Below, in pieces: positions 17,731 to 26,477 of a stretch of DNA of 64,000 nt; the first letter of the stretch is position 1, and each line of letters opens with the position of its first letter. The stretch comes from Thermogutta sp039793925 (lineage in GTDB: Bacteria > Planctomycetota > Planctomycetia > Pirellulales > Thermoguttaceae): NCBI RefSeq assembly GCF_039793925.1, contig NZ_JBAMME010000289.1, positions 1-64,000 of the forward strand. Reading direction: 5' to 3'. The position numbers and the translations under genes were made by a program. Below the pieces are notes generated by a model. That model was given only the letters and a program-made list of their open reading frames with translations. It ran no database searches and was not told the DNA's origin.

Positions 17731-18072
17731 TTTCGCCCCCGGAGGGACCTGCTCGTCACGTCCGCCTTTCCGAACATTGGATGATCCAACCCGATTCACC
17801 GGGCACGACAAGCGTGCGACTCCGGAGGCCCAGCGATAATCTACCGCGAATGGCGCTTCCATGATTACAATGAACAATAACGACGTTTGGTGATGCCAAC
17901 CTGTCGTCAACAAGAGTTCAAAAAAGCGATCCTCGCTGGTCGCGTCAGCGTCACGTCTTGCCGCTCTCTTTCCGCCGGCATCTCGGTGAGTTCGAGTAAA
18001 AGTTTTTCTTTGCAGAAGCTCGGCTGAAAGGGGTGTTCCTCGCACAAAAAGTAGGGAGGGAAATTCACGTCC
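17731..18072. other. Intergenic region with repeat copy B
   Basis: About 340 bases between the GH95 gene and the ACT-domain gene. The first third is repeat copy B. The remainder shows no gene or strong hairpin. GGGAGG precedes the next start codon. Confidence 0.5.
17738..17828. repeat. Multi-hairpin dispersed repeat, copy B (inverted to copy A)
   Basis: Starts 8 bases after the GH95 stop codon. Read on the minus strand it matches 1674-1765 with only scattered differences, including the palindromic TTGGAT-x-ATCCAA core and the TTCCGAACATTGGATGATCC stretch. The flanking stems are partly degraded: GGACCTG/CACGTCC has one mismatch and GCACG/CGTGC has 5 bp. The position could let it act as a transcript-end structure, but copy A is not placed after a stop codon in the same way. 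Confidence 0.8.
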
Positions 18073-18697
18073 ATGATCAGCCGTTATGAACACGCCTACG
18101 TACTCGATGTCATGTCCGACGACCATCCCGGCATAGTGGCCACCGTGAGCTCCGCCGTCGAGGAACTGGGGGCCAATATCGACGCCTGCAGCCAAACGGT
18201 GCTGGGCGGCTATTTCACCCTCATCATGATCATCAGTCTGCCCCACCCCATCGATCCGGAACAGCTTGCCGAACACGTGCGCAAAGCCGGGGGGACATGG
18301 AACTTGCAGGTTCTCGCCCGGCGGGNNNNNNNNNNGGCGGGCCGTGCCTGTGGAAAGCTATTCTGAAAAAGTCCCCTGCGATCGCTTTGTCATCACGGCG
18401 TTCGGTAAGGACCAGCCGGGAATCGTCCGGCGGTTCAGTCAGTATTTGGCAAGTAAGGATATCAATATAGTAGACCTTTATGGGGACCGGTCTGGCGAAG
18501 AGTTTGTGCTTATCGGTCAGATTGAGATTCCCACCAAATGGGATATTCGGCTTCTCCAGGCGGACCTCGAGCAGATGGGGACCGAGCTCGGTTTCACTGT
18601 CAAGCTCCAGCACGAGAATGTGTTCGTGGCCACCAATCAACTGCGGTTGATTCACAGCACCGAGCGCTGGCCCAGCCTTTCTTCCGTCAAAGAGTGA
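18073..18697 (+). CDS. Two-ACT-domain (GcvR-like) regulatory protein, interrupted by assembly gap
   Basis: The first half (from ATG 18073, after GGGAGG) encodes one ACT domain: VLDVMSDDHPGIVATVSSA, then LGANIDACSQTV and FTLIMIISL. After the N run, a second ACT domain continues in another frame: ITAFGKDQPGIVRRFSQYL, INIVDLYGDR, EFVLIGQIEIP. Tandem ACT proteins of this kind resemble GcvR, which controls glycine cleavage genes, and other amino-acid-sensing regulators. The frame change falls exactly at the Ns, so it is an assembly artefact rather than a mutation; the real gap length should be a multiple of three. Ligand unknown. Confidence 0.8.
18326..18335. other. Assembly gap (10 N)
   Basis: Ten unknown bases within the ACT-domain gene, flanked by GGCGGG and GGCGGGCC. 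A G/C-rich gap placeholder; its size is probably nominal. Confidence 0.99.
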
Positions 18698-18840
18698 GTG
18701 AGGCCGTTCCCGCCGGCCACTCGGGAGGAGGCACACCCGCTTGAAACTCGCCGCTTGCGGATCCTGGGCACTTTCCAGTTTCGTGATTCCGGTGACTGAT
18801 GAACGCCGAAAGTCTCAATTTGTTAGCAACCAGTAAATAA

Positions 18841-18868
18841 AGAGGACGGATCATGCGATCCGTCCTCT
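18841..18868 (-). terminator. Terminator downstream of gap
   Basis: A perfect 12-bp stem AGAGGACGGATC/GATCCGTCCTCT with a 4-base loop, about 85 bases past the gap stop codon. On the minus strand it is followed by TTTATTTA, so it fits termination of the minus-strand gap transcript. On the plus strand the stem lacks a T run, but it may still help end the ACT-protein transcript. Confidence 0.8.
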
Positions 18869-18954
18869 GTCGCTTGGGGGAAAGTTCTAATCAGGTATCG
18901 ATGCCGCCCACGCTACTCCTCGCCTAAGTGGAGCCGCTCACACCTGGTCAACAA

Positions 18955-19977
18955 TCACAGCATCTGGCCGAGGCGTTCCACGAGGTCCGCAGTACGGCAG
19001 CTATAACCCCACTCGTTGTCGTACCACGCCACGACCTTGACCATGGAGCCTTCCATGACCTGCGTCCACGGAGCGGCGAAAATGGAGCTGTGCGGGTTGC
19101 CGATGATGTCGCTCGAGACGATGGGATCCTCAGTGTACTGAAGGATGCCCTTGAGCTTCCCTTCGGCGGCCTCTTTGATCGCGGCGTTAACCTCGGCAGC
19201 CTCGACCGGGCGTTTCAATTCCGCCACCAAGTCGACCACACTCCCTGTCGGAACCGGAATTCGCATGGCAATGCCCGTGAGTTTACCTTTGAGTTCGGGG
19301 ATGACCAATCCGACAGCCTTGGCCGCACCGGTGGAAGTGGGGATGATATTGAGGGCAGCCGCGCGGGCTCGATACAGATCCTTATGGGGCAGATCCAGAA
19401 CCCGTTGGTCATTGGTGTAGGCGTGGACGGTCGTCATCAAACCCCGCACAATGCCAAACTTTTCGTGAAGGACTTTGGCGACCGGGGCCAGGCAGTTGGT
19501 CGTGCAACTCGCGTTTGAAATGCATGTGTGCTCTGGCTTAAGTTGATCGTCGTTAACGCCGAGCACGCAGGTGAGGTCAGGAGTGTCCTTAGCCGGTGCG
19601 CTGAGCACGACCTTCTTAGCACCCGCTTCCAGGTGGGAAGCGTACCCCGGTTTTCCGTCGCCACCTCGGCTGGTGAATACCCCGGTGCTCTCCACGACGA
19701 TGTCCGCCCCAAGATCTTTCCACGGCAGTTTTGTGGGATCTTTCTCGGCCATCACGGGGATTTTCTGGCCGTCGATAATGAGGTGCTTGTCGTCATATTC
19801 GACGGTTCCCGGATAAGTTCGGTGGACACTGTCGTACTTGAAAAGCATTGCCAGGGTCTTGACGTCTGTAATGTCGTTCACGCCGACAACCTGGAAGACA
19901 CCCGGCTTCTGCAGCATGCGGCGAACGACCAGACGACCGATGCGGCCAAACCCATTGATTCCAACTCGGACAGCCAC
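18955..19977 (-). CDS. gap: Glyceraldehyde-3-phosphate dehydrogenase, type I
   Basis: A 340-residue enzyme of glycolysis and gluconeogenesis that converts glyceraldehyde 3-phosphate to 1,3-bisphosphoglycerate with NAD. It has the Rossmann start VGINGFGRIGR, the catalytic Cys158 in SNASCTTNCLAP, His185 in TTVHAYTNDQ and the C-terminal WYDNEWGYS. Asp35 after the second strand (VGVNDI) favours NAD over NADP. The GTG start at 19977 is preceded by AAAGGAG. It is transcribed alone from the shared region with the divergent methyltransferase gene and ends at the hairpin at 18841-18868. Confidence 0.98.
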   Translation of the reverse strand: MAVRVGINGFGRIGRLVVRRMLQKPGVFQVVGVNDITDVKTLAMLFKYDSVHRTYPGTVEYDDKHLIIDGQKIPVMAEKDPTKLPWKDLGADIVVESTGVFTSRGGDGKPGYASHLEAGAKKVVLSAPAKDTPDLTCVLGVNDDQLKPEHTCISNASCTTNCLAPVAKVLHEKFGIVRGLMTTVHAYTNDQRVLDLPHKDLYRARAAALNIIPTSTGAAKAVGLVIPELKGKLTGIAMRIPVPTGSVVDLVAELKRPVEAAEVNAAIKEAAEGKLKGILQYTEDPIVSSDIIGNPHSSIFAAPWTQVMEGSMVKVVAWYDNEWGYSCRTADLVERLGQML

Positions 19978-20062
19978 AGCTTTTCTCCTTTCCTAACGCA
20001 AAACGCCACTTGGCATTAAACTCGACCCATTGTCCCTCGGAGCCTTTAAAACGATTGATTAT

Positions 20063-20068
20063 ATTATA
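20063..20068 (-). promoter_or_regulatory. Possible -10 box of gap
   Basis: On the minus strand this reads TATAAT inside an A+T-rich island, 86 bases upstream of the gap start codon. The best -35-like hexamer (TTGTTA) is only about 12 bases away, so the pair is imperfect. The island also lies about 35 bases upstream of the divergent methyltransferase and may serve both. Confidence 0.3.
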
Positions 20069-20101
20069 CGAACACGAGCCTAACAACCATGGGAGCACAG
20101 C

Positions 20102-20914
20102 GTGTCTGGCAAGAGTGACGTTCCGAACTCTCTTCCCACTTGGCAATTACCTGCCGGAGTTCCCAAAGGCGTTTGGGAGTACGCTCAGGCCCCACACATT
20201 GCCGAAGAATACGACGGAACCATTTTGGGAAACGACCTAACCGTTTTCGATCAGCAGGTCATTGCCCGACACTGTCGTCGACCGGGCGTGGTGGTTGACC
20301 TCGGCTGTGGCACAGGAAGGGCACTCATTCCCCTGGTGAAGCGGGGATTTATCGGGATCGGGGTGGATCTTTCCCGACCTATGCTGTTACGTCTCCGCGA
20401 GAAAGCAAAACAGGAAGGCTGTGCCATATGGGAAATTCAGGCGAATATAGTGGAGCTGGGATGCCTGAAGGACTCAATCGCCGATTACTGTCTTTGTCTG
20501 TTCAGCACGCTGGGCATGGTTCGAGGCCGGCAATCTCGCCGCCAGTTGCTAGGACACGTGGCACGGATTTTAAAACCGGGCGGAAAGTTTATCGTCCACG
20601 TTCACAATGTCTGGTTTCATGCCCTGACACCGGCTGGTCGGGATTGGTTGATTCCCCACTTCGTTCAGGCCCGGATTCTCCGTCGTGCGGAGTTCGGCGA
20701 TAAATTCTTCGAGTATCATGGCATTCCCAACGTGTTCGTCCATGCCTTCACACGGCGGGAATTCGTTCGGGATTTGCGGAGTGTGGGGTTGATGATCGAG
20801 GAGCTTATTCCCCTCGCGGTGGGAAGGCGTGAGCCGCTTCCTTTGCCATGGTTTTTTGGCTGGATACGTGCGAACGGCTGGATTGCCGTATGCCGGCGTC
20901 CACATTTCGAGTAG
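20102..20914 (+). CDS. Class I SAM-dependent methyltransferase
   Basis: A 270-residue protein with the SAM-binding motif VVDLGCGTGRAL (motif I, about 64-75), the acidic strand end GIGVDLS about 20 residues later, and ARILKPGGKFIVHVHN typical of motifs IV-VI in the Methyltransf_11/25 group. The C-terminal part (FTRREFVRDLRSVGLMIEEL) also follows that group. The substrate is not evident. The GTG start at 20102 is the first in frame. It is divergent from gap and convergent with the DUF1598-like gene, with a hairpin between. Confidence 0.88.
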   Translation: MSGKSDVPNSLPTWQLPAGVPKGVWEYAQAPHIAEEYDGTILGNDLTVFDQQVIARHCRRPGVVVDLGCGTGRALIPLVKRGFIGIGVDLSRPMLLRLREKAKQEGCAIWEIQANIVELGCLKDSIADYCLCLFSTLGMVRGRQSRRQLLGHVARILKPGGKFIVHVHNVWFHALTPAGRDWLIPHFVQARILRRAEFGDKFFEYHGIPNVFVHAFTRREFVRDLRSVGLMIEELIPLAVGRREPLPLPWFFGWIRANGWIAVCRRPHFE

Positions 20915-20960
20915 TTCGATAAGCGTTCCAGGATTCCCCTTTTTTTCCGGCAAACACGGA

Positions 20961-21002
20961 AGAGGCGTGATCTTCCAGCAAGACCACGCCTCTGTGTCTT
21001 TT
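20961..21002 (+). terminator. Terminator between convergent genes
   Basis: A 9-bp perfect stem AGAGGCGTG (20961-20969) with CACGCCTCT (20985-20993). It can be extended inward and outward with mismatches and is followed by GTGTCTTTTA. It fits the end of the methyltransferase transcript and may also act on the opposite strand. Confidence 0.75.
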
Positions 21003-21035
21003 ATGCGATTTGCAACACCACCGCACCGATCGCCC

Positions 21036-22421
21036 TTAATTGGCGAACCAGGTTCCACTGGGAATAGGGAGACTCGCTCGGACAGTAGCAAGCTCGGGTC
21101 GAGTCACCTGGTGGGAGGCGATTTCCCAGGGATTGATTTGGACACCACCGGTCACGAACATCGTCCCACCGCGAATCCTGGTGAAGACTGCTGTCGGGGA
21201 GACATGACGGGCAGGGGTCAGTTTGGCGGTGGCCACAATGTCTTCCCCCAGAAGGGCCGGTAAAGAGAGCTGAGCCTTCTCGAGCAGCCTCTCCTGGGCA
21301 ATCAGGGCGCCGAGAGTGGCGAGATCCATGCAGTTGCGTACCTGGCCGAAAACCGGGTCCGCTTTGGAGAGCTCCTCATACCGGGCGGTCATCAGTTCCG
21401 CCCATTTGCGATAGATCGGGGCGGCTTCCTCGGTTTTCACACGTTCACCCTGGGTGTTGTAAAGGTCTGCCTCGGCCATGGTTTTGACGGCTGCCTTCTG
21501 GAATTTCCACGTTAAACCTGCTTCGTCGCGCGCGAGCGGTTCATAGTCCGGCGCGAGCCACCATCGGGGCATCATGTTGTTTGGCCGGAAACCGGAACTG
21601 GCGACTAACGAAACAAAACTGGGCAGTCCCGGCACCGGGGCGGGCTCCGCACCCATGGATATTTGCTTCATGCGGAAGTCGGCAGCCACCAGCACCCGTG
21701 CGAAGTGCGAAGATTCCGGGACGCCCGTGAGCGTAACAATCTGAGGGCCGATGGTTTCTTCGAGAGCCCGAGCAAACGCCACCGGATCCACGTTTCCCCG
21801 ACGCGCACGGACAAAAGCGTTCAGGCGTTGGATGCCCTCGCTTGTGGGGTCGATCGAGCAACTGATCACCGTTCGCTGCGGTTGGAAGGCTGCTCGCAAA
21901 GCCACCAACAGGTCATCCAGTAACATGATCGGTTTGCCGGTTTGTGTTCCCACGGGGTAGCCTTTCTCGTGGAGCCGCCACGGTTCAGCAGGTCCCACAA
22001 TGAGGATATCCTGCTTGTCCGGATAAACAAGGACATAATCGATCCGCGTCAGGCCACCGAGGAAGCAGACTTCCTCCCGAAGGGCTGTTCCCTCGCGGAT
22101 TGACCGGGCCAGTTCTGCGTCCAGGTATTTGAGCGAGATGGCCCGGCTGGGTGAGGGCTGTCGGAAGTCCTCGGGCAAATCCCGATGGAACTGTTGCCAA
22201 GTCTTGGACAATTCCTGGAGATCCTGGCGGGAGGCTGAGCGAATGATACCGGACTGGTCAATGATGACCCCTCCCACCGCCCGGGTTGCCAGCACAGCCC
22301 CGCCGGTGTTATTGTTATTGCCTTGCGCCTGGGCCAGGTTACTCCAAACGCCCCAGGCTAGCATGAATGCCAAAAGGGCTGGCACGCCGACCCAACGACC
22401 AATTCCCCGCACGCGAATCAT
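21036..22421 (-). CDS. Secreted DUF1598-like protein
   Basis: A 461-residue protein with a signal peptide (GVPALLAFMLAWGVWSNLAQAQ) followed by an Asn-rich run. The rest (GGVIIDQSGIIRSAS, LTRIDYVLVYPDKQDILIVGPAE, MLLDDLLVALRAAF, ISCSIDPT) matches my memory of DUF1598, a domain seen mostly in planctomycetes and of unknown function. The ATG at 22421 is chosen because GGGAG sits 8 bases upstream; a TTG at 22436 is also in frame. It is probably exported to the periplasm or paryphoplasm. Its divergent neighbour is the FHA-sigma54 regulator, which may control it. Confidence 0.75.
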   Translation of the reverse strand: MIRVRGIGRWVGVPALLAFMLAWGVWSNLAQAQGNNNNTGGAVLATRAVGGVIIDQSGIIRSASRQDLQELSKTWQQFHRDLPEDFRQPSPSRAISLKYLDAELARSIREGTALREEVCFLGGLTRIDYVLVYPDKQDILIVGPAEPWRLHEKGYPVGTQTGKPIMLLDDLLVALRAAFQPQRTVISCSIDPTSEGIQRLNAFVRARRGNVDPVAFARALEETIGPQIVTLTGVPESSHFARVLVAADFRMKQISMGAEPAPVPGLPSFVSLVASSGFRPNNMMPRWWLAPDYEPLARDEAGLTWKFQKAAVKTMAEADLYNTQGERVKTEEAAPIYRKWAELMTARYEELSKADPVFGQVRNCMDLATLGALIAQERLLEKAQLSLPALLGEDIVATAKLTPARHVSPTAVFTRIRGGTMFVTGGVQINPWEIASHQVTRPELATVRASLPIPSGTWFAN

Positions 22422-23014
22422 ACGAAAATCTCCCAAACCACGCGGTAAAGTGACCTTTTCTTCCTAATGACGGCTGTCGCTCCATCCACCCCGAGGAGCC
22501 AGTCAGTAGTTTGAGTGGAACGCCATTCTGCGCCGATTCGACTGCTTTCCAAACGGTATCTCCATCGAGAACCCCGTCATCGCAACTTTCCCACACCGCG
22601 CCACTACAATTTTAGGCTAATTGCCTGCCGTGGGCTTTTCAACTTTCTTTCGCGTCCCCATTTTGGTTGCCCATTGTCGTCAAAAAGTTCCGCCGGGTCC
22701 GTTTTGCGGTTCAGGAGGCGCGTGGGAGCTGGACAGCGGGATCGGCTGAGCGTGTCGGAACAACGGATTCTTCCTGTTTTTCACATGACCCGCGGCTGCC
22801 ATAGAGGAATCCGGGCCCACTCTGGGTTCGGAAAAGCTTGTTCACTCACCGGGGAGGATCAGGACTTGGGAGTTAAGGCGACCTATCCGCCCCAGAAGCG
22901 AGGTTGCCGATGCGCTCCGATTCTTGAGGAAAGCCTCTAGAATAGAAGTAGGAATCAGTGAATGGCTCTCTAGCGGGATTCTCAGTTTGCAGTAACAAGA
23001 GCGAGGGTTGACCA
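22422..23014. other. Divergent intergenic region
   Basis: About 590 bases between the DUF1598-like gene and the FHA-sigma54 regulator. One 141-codon frame (22515-22940) has no family, no ribosome binding site and a composition unlike its neighbours, so I leave it out. I did not find a clean -24/-12 (GGN10GC) sigma54 promoter. Confidence 0.4.
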
Positions 23015-25048
23015 TTGTCGGACGTTGCCTACCTCGTCATCCGTGAGGGCTCGAAGTGGACGGACGTTTTTCGTCTCGTCCCAGGCCAGGTGATCACGAT
23101 TGGTCGGGCACCGACAAACCAGATCGTCATCAAAGACGAACGCTGCAGCCGCAGCCACGCGGAAGTCTTCATGTCCGAGGGCCGTTGGGTGATTCGCGAT
23201 CTGGAGAGTCGGAACGGCACGGTTGTGGGCAACCAGCTCATCAAGACAGATTGGCCCCTGCAGTCCGGAGATGTGATTCGGATCGGGCGGTCCCAGCTCG
23301 TTTTCGTCAAGCATCTCAGCGACGCTTTTCCGGAAACGGGTACTATTCCGGGACGGGAGGCACTTGCCGATCCACTCGAGGCGGCCCAAGCAAAGTCCGA
23401 AAGCGACGAGGAAGTTCTCGGCGAATACGAGCCCACCACTATCACCCATCGGCGGAACCGAACCCGGCTACTTGAATCGGAGAATCGGGAAGAACTAAGC
23501 CTCGAAGAGGCGGGCCGGGCTGCCGCGCGTCTGTGCCGGCTCGCCTTTGAGCTGGGCAAGGCACCCACGGCCGTGCGGATGGCAGAACTCACTCTGGAAG
23601 CCCTGTTTGAAATGACGGCCGTGGACGGTGGCGCCGTGTTGCTGGTCCCCCGCGACTTCGTGGGCACACCCACCGGGAGCGACCTCCACGTGGTGGCCTC
23701 CAAGACGACATCGCAATGGCCCTATCACCGGGTTTCCAATTTTCTGGCCAGCACGGTACTTCGGGAGGGGGAGGCAGTCCTGGCCCGCAACGTCCTGGAT
23801 GACAGTGCCATTGGCAGTCGCGATAGTCACGGAGAGATTCACGCCACAAGTGTCATCTGCGCACCGGTGCGCCAGGGGAAACGGGCCCTCGGCGTCATCC
23901 ATCTTTACTCCACGGACACGAGCCGCGGTCCTTCTCCGGAAGATCTCGAGTTCACGCTCGCTGCAGCGGACACCCTGGCCGTTGCTCTCGCGAATCTCAA
24001 CCGTCAGGAGGAACTCGCAGAGAATCTCACCCAAGTCAAGACCGAGAACGTCCAGCTTCGTGAGCGGCTGGGCGTCCACAGTGAGCTCGTCGGGCGAAGC
24101 GAAGCGATCAGGAAAATCAATGAGGAAATCGCTCGGGCAGCGGCCACCAAAGCCACAGTCCTCATCCGGGGGGAAAGCGGTGTGGGGAAGGAGCTCGTCG
24201 CGCGGGCCGTCCACTATTCCAGCCCCCGCCGCAGTGGGCCATTCGTGTGCATCAACTGCGCCGCTTTGTCCGAGGAACTTCTGGCAAGCGAGCTCTTTGG
24301 ACACGAGAAAGGCGCCTTCACCGGTGCTTATGAACGCAAAATCGGCAAGTTCGAACTGGCCCACCAGGGGACGCTCATGCTCGACGAAATCGGCGAGATG
24401 AGCCCCAGCATCCAGGCCAAGTTTCTGCGGGTGCTGGAGGGACATCCGTTTGAAAGGGTGGGCGGAAGCAAGCCGATTAAGGTGGACGTCCGCGTGATTG
24501 CCGCCACGAACCGCGATCTTGAACAGGAGGTGGCTGCAGGCCGGTTTCGCAGGGACCTGTTTTTCCGCTTGCGGGTTTTGGAAATAGTAGTACCACCGCT
24601 GAGGAAAAGGATCGAAGATATTCCCGAACTGGCGTACTATTTCCTCAACAAATTCCGCGAGGAAACAGGCCGCAAGATTAAGGGCTTCACCACGCAGGCG
24701 ATGGAACGTCTCACATCCTATCGGTGGCCAGGAAATGTGAGGGAGCTCAAAAACGTCATTGAACGGGCGGTGGTTCTGTGTCGCGGGGATTACATCGACG
24801 TGGACGACCTGCTGCTTTCTACCTTACCGACCACCGGGGATACGGCCGAGGCGCTCATCCAGGAACGCGGTTATCGACCCTGTTCTCTTGAGGAGCTCGA
24901 ACGGGCCCATATACTGGCTACTTTGCGGCACACGAACTGGAACAAGAGCCGTACTGCCCAGATTCTCGGCATCGAGCGGTCCACCCTGGAACGCAAGATT
25001 CGCCGCTACGGCTTGGATGAGCTGGGGAAGAAGCAGACTCCGCGCTGA
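23015..25048 (+). CDS. Sigma54-dependent transcriptional activator, FHA-GAF-AAA+-Fis
   Basis: A 677-residue regulator. Residues about 1-100 form an FHA domain (IGRAPTNQIVI, CSRSHAEV, DLESRNGTVV), which binds phosphothreonine. About 165-330 is a GAF-like sensor. About 355-600 is the sigma54-interaction AAA+ domain with Walker A GESGVGKE near 384, the sigma54-contacting GAFTGA near 432 and Walker B LMLDEIGEM. The end is a Fis-type helix-turn-helix (NKSRTAQILGIERSTLERKI). The architecture implies control by a Ser/Thr kinase instead of a histidine kinase. The start is TTG at 23015 after GAGGG. Targets are unknown; the adjacent secreted proteins are candidates. Confidence 0.95.
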   Translation: MSDVAYLVIREGSKWTDVFRLVPGQVITIGRAPTNQIVIKDERCSRSHAEVFMSEGRWVIRDLESRNGTVVGNQLIKTDWPLQSGDVIRIGRSQLVFVKHLSDAFPETGTIPGREALADPLEAAQAKSESDEEVLGEYEPTTITHRRNRTRLLESENREELSLEEAGRAAARLCRLAFELGKAPTAVRMAELTLEALFEMTAVDGGAVLLVPRDFVGTPTGSDLHVVASKTTSQWPYHRVSNFLASTVLREGEAVLARNVLDDSAIGSRDSHGEIHATSVICAPVRQGKRALGVIHLYSTDTSRGPSPEDLEFTLAAADTLAVALANLNRQEELAENLTQVKTENVQLRERLGVHSELVGRSEAIRKINEEIARAAATKATVLIRGESGVGKELVARAVHYSSPRRSGPFVCINCAALSEELLASELFGHEKGAFTGAYERKIGKFELAHQGTLMLDEIGEMSPSIQAKFLRVLEGHPFERVGGSKPIKVDVRVIAATNRDLEQEVAAGRFRRDLFFRLRVLEIVVPPLRKRIEDIPELAYYFLNKFREETGRKIKGFTTQAMERLTSYRWPGNVRELKNVIERAVVLCRGDYIDVDDLLLSTLPTTGDTAEALIQERGYRPCSLEELERAHILATLRHTNWNKSRTAQILGIERSTLERKIRRYGLDELGKKQTPR

Positions 25049-25174
25049 CGCCTGATGGGCAATTTCCCTCTTGCGGCTCCGAGCTCGTTGCATTTGTCAA
25101 CTGAAAAGTATATTGTTAGCTGTTCGCAGATCTGGTCCGGTGTCTGGATTCCACAACCAGAAGGATAGGAAACG

Positions 25175-26452
25175 ATGCATCGTGTAACGCGTGCAGCCCT
25201 GGTAGTGGGACTCATCATCGCCTTTTTGCTGATTGCCGCCGGGGGTTACGTTTGGCTTATCGCGCTGGGCGACAAGCGGATCGAATCCAAGCTGGCAGCT
25301 CTGCGGCAAGCGGGCGAACCAACATCGGTGGAAGAGTTATGGCGTGCTGCAGGTGCTGGCCACGACAAACCCAAGGACACGCGGTTTGACGATGTCGTGG
25401 CTCAGGCCACGGAGATTCGCAAGATCGTGGAAAACTCCTACGCCCCGGCACTCATGGATGAAAACGGTCATCTCACGGAGGCGGGACGAGAACGAGTGGG
25501 GGAGGCTTTCCAGAAACACGGCAAATTTCTCGAGTTGACGGAGCAGCTTTTGGAGAACCCTCCCGCAGTGGTTCCGCCAGAAGGAGAGGCGCGGCCTGAA
25601 GAGCACCTCAAGTGGTGCGTACGTGTTGTACAGAATGCCGACGTCATTGCGCGGATGCTCCGCTACTGGGGGCTGTTCAACGCAGAATCCGGAAACATTC
25701 GCGAGGTCCTTCGGGCGGCGGACTTGTCACAGAAATTGGCACGATGGATCCACACGTATCCGGGAACAATGCCCTGTAATTCCGCTTTGAAGGCGGAAGC
25801 CAACGCGATCGATCTCTGCGAGCTGATTGCGGGGCACCCCAAGGGGGCGAAAGAGCTGGAAATACTCCGACAACCTCTGATGGACTCGCGTCCCCTCGCA
25901 TGGTGTGCCCGGGCCGTGGTGGCTGACCGGGCGCTGGGATTAAACCTTCTGGTTCGGTACCCGGGGCGCGAGTCTCTGTGGACGCGCTACCGGTGGAACC
26001 AGTTTTACCTGAATTACCTGGATTTATTCGAGCGGCTTGTGAGAGAAATTCAGCAAGGGAGTTATTCGGCAGTGGCTTCGGCGCTGAATGCAGGGGGCAT
26101 GCCTCCCGAGGCTGATGCGGTCAAGATGGTCATCCCCACCGTTCGTCGCTGTGTCAACGAAGCCTTTGCCGTGGAAGCTCGCCGCCGGGAGTGCCTTGTT
26201 GCCTTGGCTATCCTTAACATGCATGTTCAGAAAATACCGGAATCCACGGAACAATTGCTCGATCCCGGCAAACTCAATCTGCCGAAGGACGTGGTCCTGG
26301 ACCCGTATAGCGGAACCCCGTTCCATGTGCTGACCGCAAATGACCAGTGCGTCATCTATTCCGTGGGTCCCAATCAAAAAGACGAAGGTGGACAAACGTT
26401 CCAGGGCGCCGATGATGTGAGTTTTCGATTTGCCTGGAACCCGGCTACGTGA
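25175..26452 (+). CDS. Membrane-anchored hypothetical protein with pilin-like C-terminal motif
   Basis: A 425-residue protein of unknown function. It has an N-terminal membrane segment (AALVVGLIIAFLLIAAGGYVWL) and then a mostly helical extracytoplasmic part. The C-terminus reads DPYSGTPFHVLTANDQCVIYSVGPN followed by a DDVSFR stretch, resembling the end of planctomycete proteins related to type II secretion pseudopilins. It is not itself a pilin because no prepilin cleavage motif is visible. The ATG at 25175 is preceded by AGGATAGG. It lies 126 bases after the sigma54 activator on the same strand and converges on the DUF58 gene. Confidence 0.85.
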   Translation: MHRVTRAALVVGLIIAFLLIAAGGYVWLIALGDKRIESKLAALRQAGEPTSVEELWRAAGAGHDKPKDTRFDDVVAQATEIRKIVENSYAPALMDENGHLTEAGRERVGEAFQKHGKFLELTEQLLENPPAVVPPEGEARPEEHLKWCVRVVQNADVIARMLRYWGLFNAESGNIREVLRAADLSQKLARWIHTYPGTMPCNSALKAEANAIDLCELIAGHPKGAKELEILRQPLMDSRPLAWCARAVVADRALGLNLLVRYPGRESLWTRYRWNQFYLNYLDLFERLVREIQQGSYSAVASALNAGGMPPEADAVKMVIPTVRRCVNEAFAVEARRRECLVALAILNMHVQKIPESTEQLLDPGKLNLPKDVVLDPYSGTPFHVLTANDQCVIYSVGPNQKDEGGQTFQGADDVSFRFAWNPAT

Positions 26453-26477
26453 TTGAGAGACCCGTGAAGGAAGCTTC

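Noticed and set aside
22515..22940. 141-codon plus-strand frame between divergent genes
   Set aside because: No family and no ribosome binding site; starts inside the expected promoter region.
23495..24445. 316-codon minus-strand frame
   Set aside because: Antisense to the FHA-sigma54 regulator.
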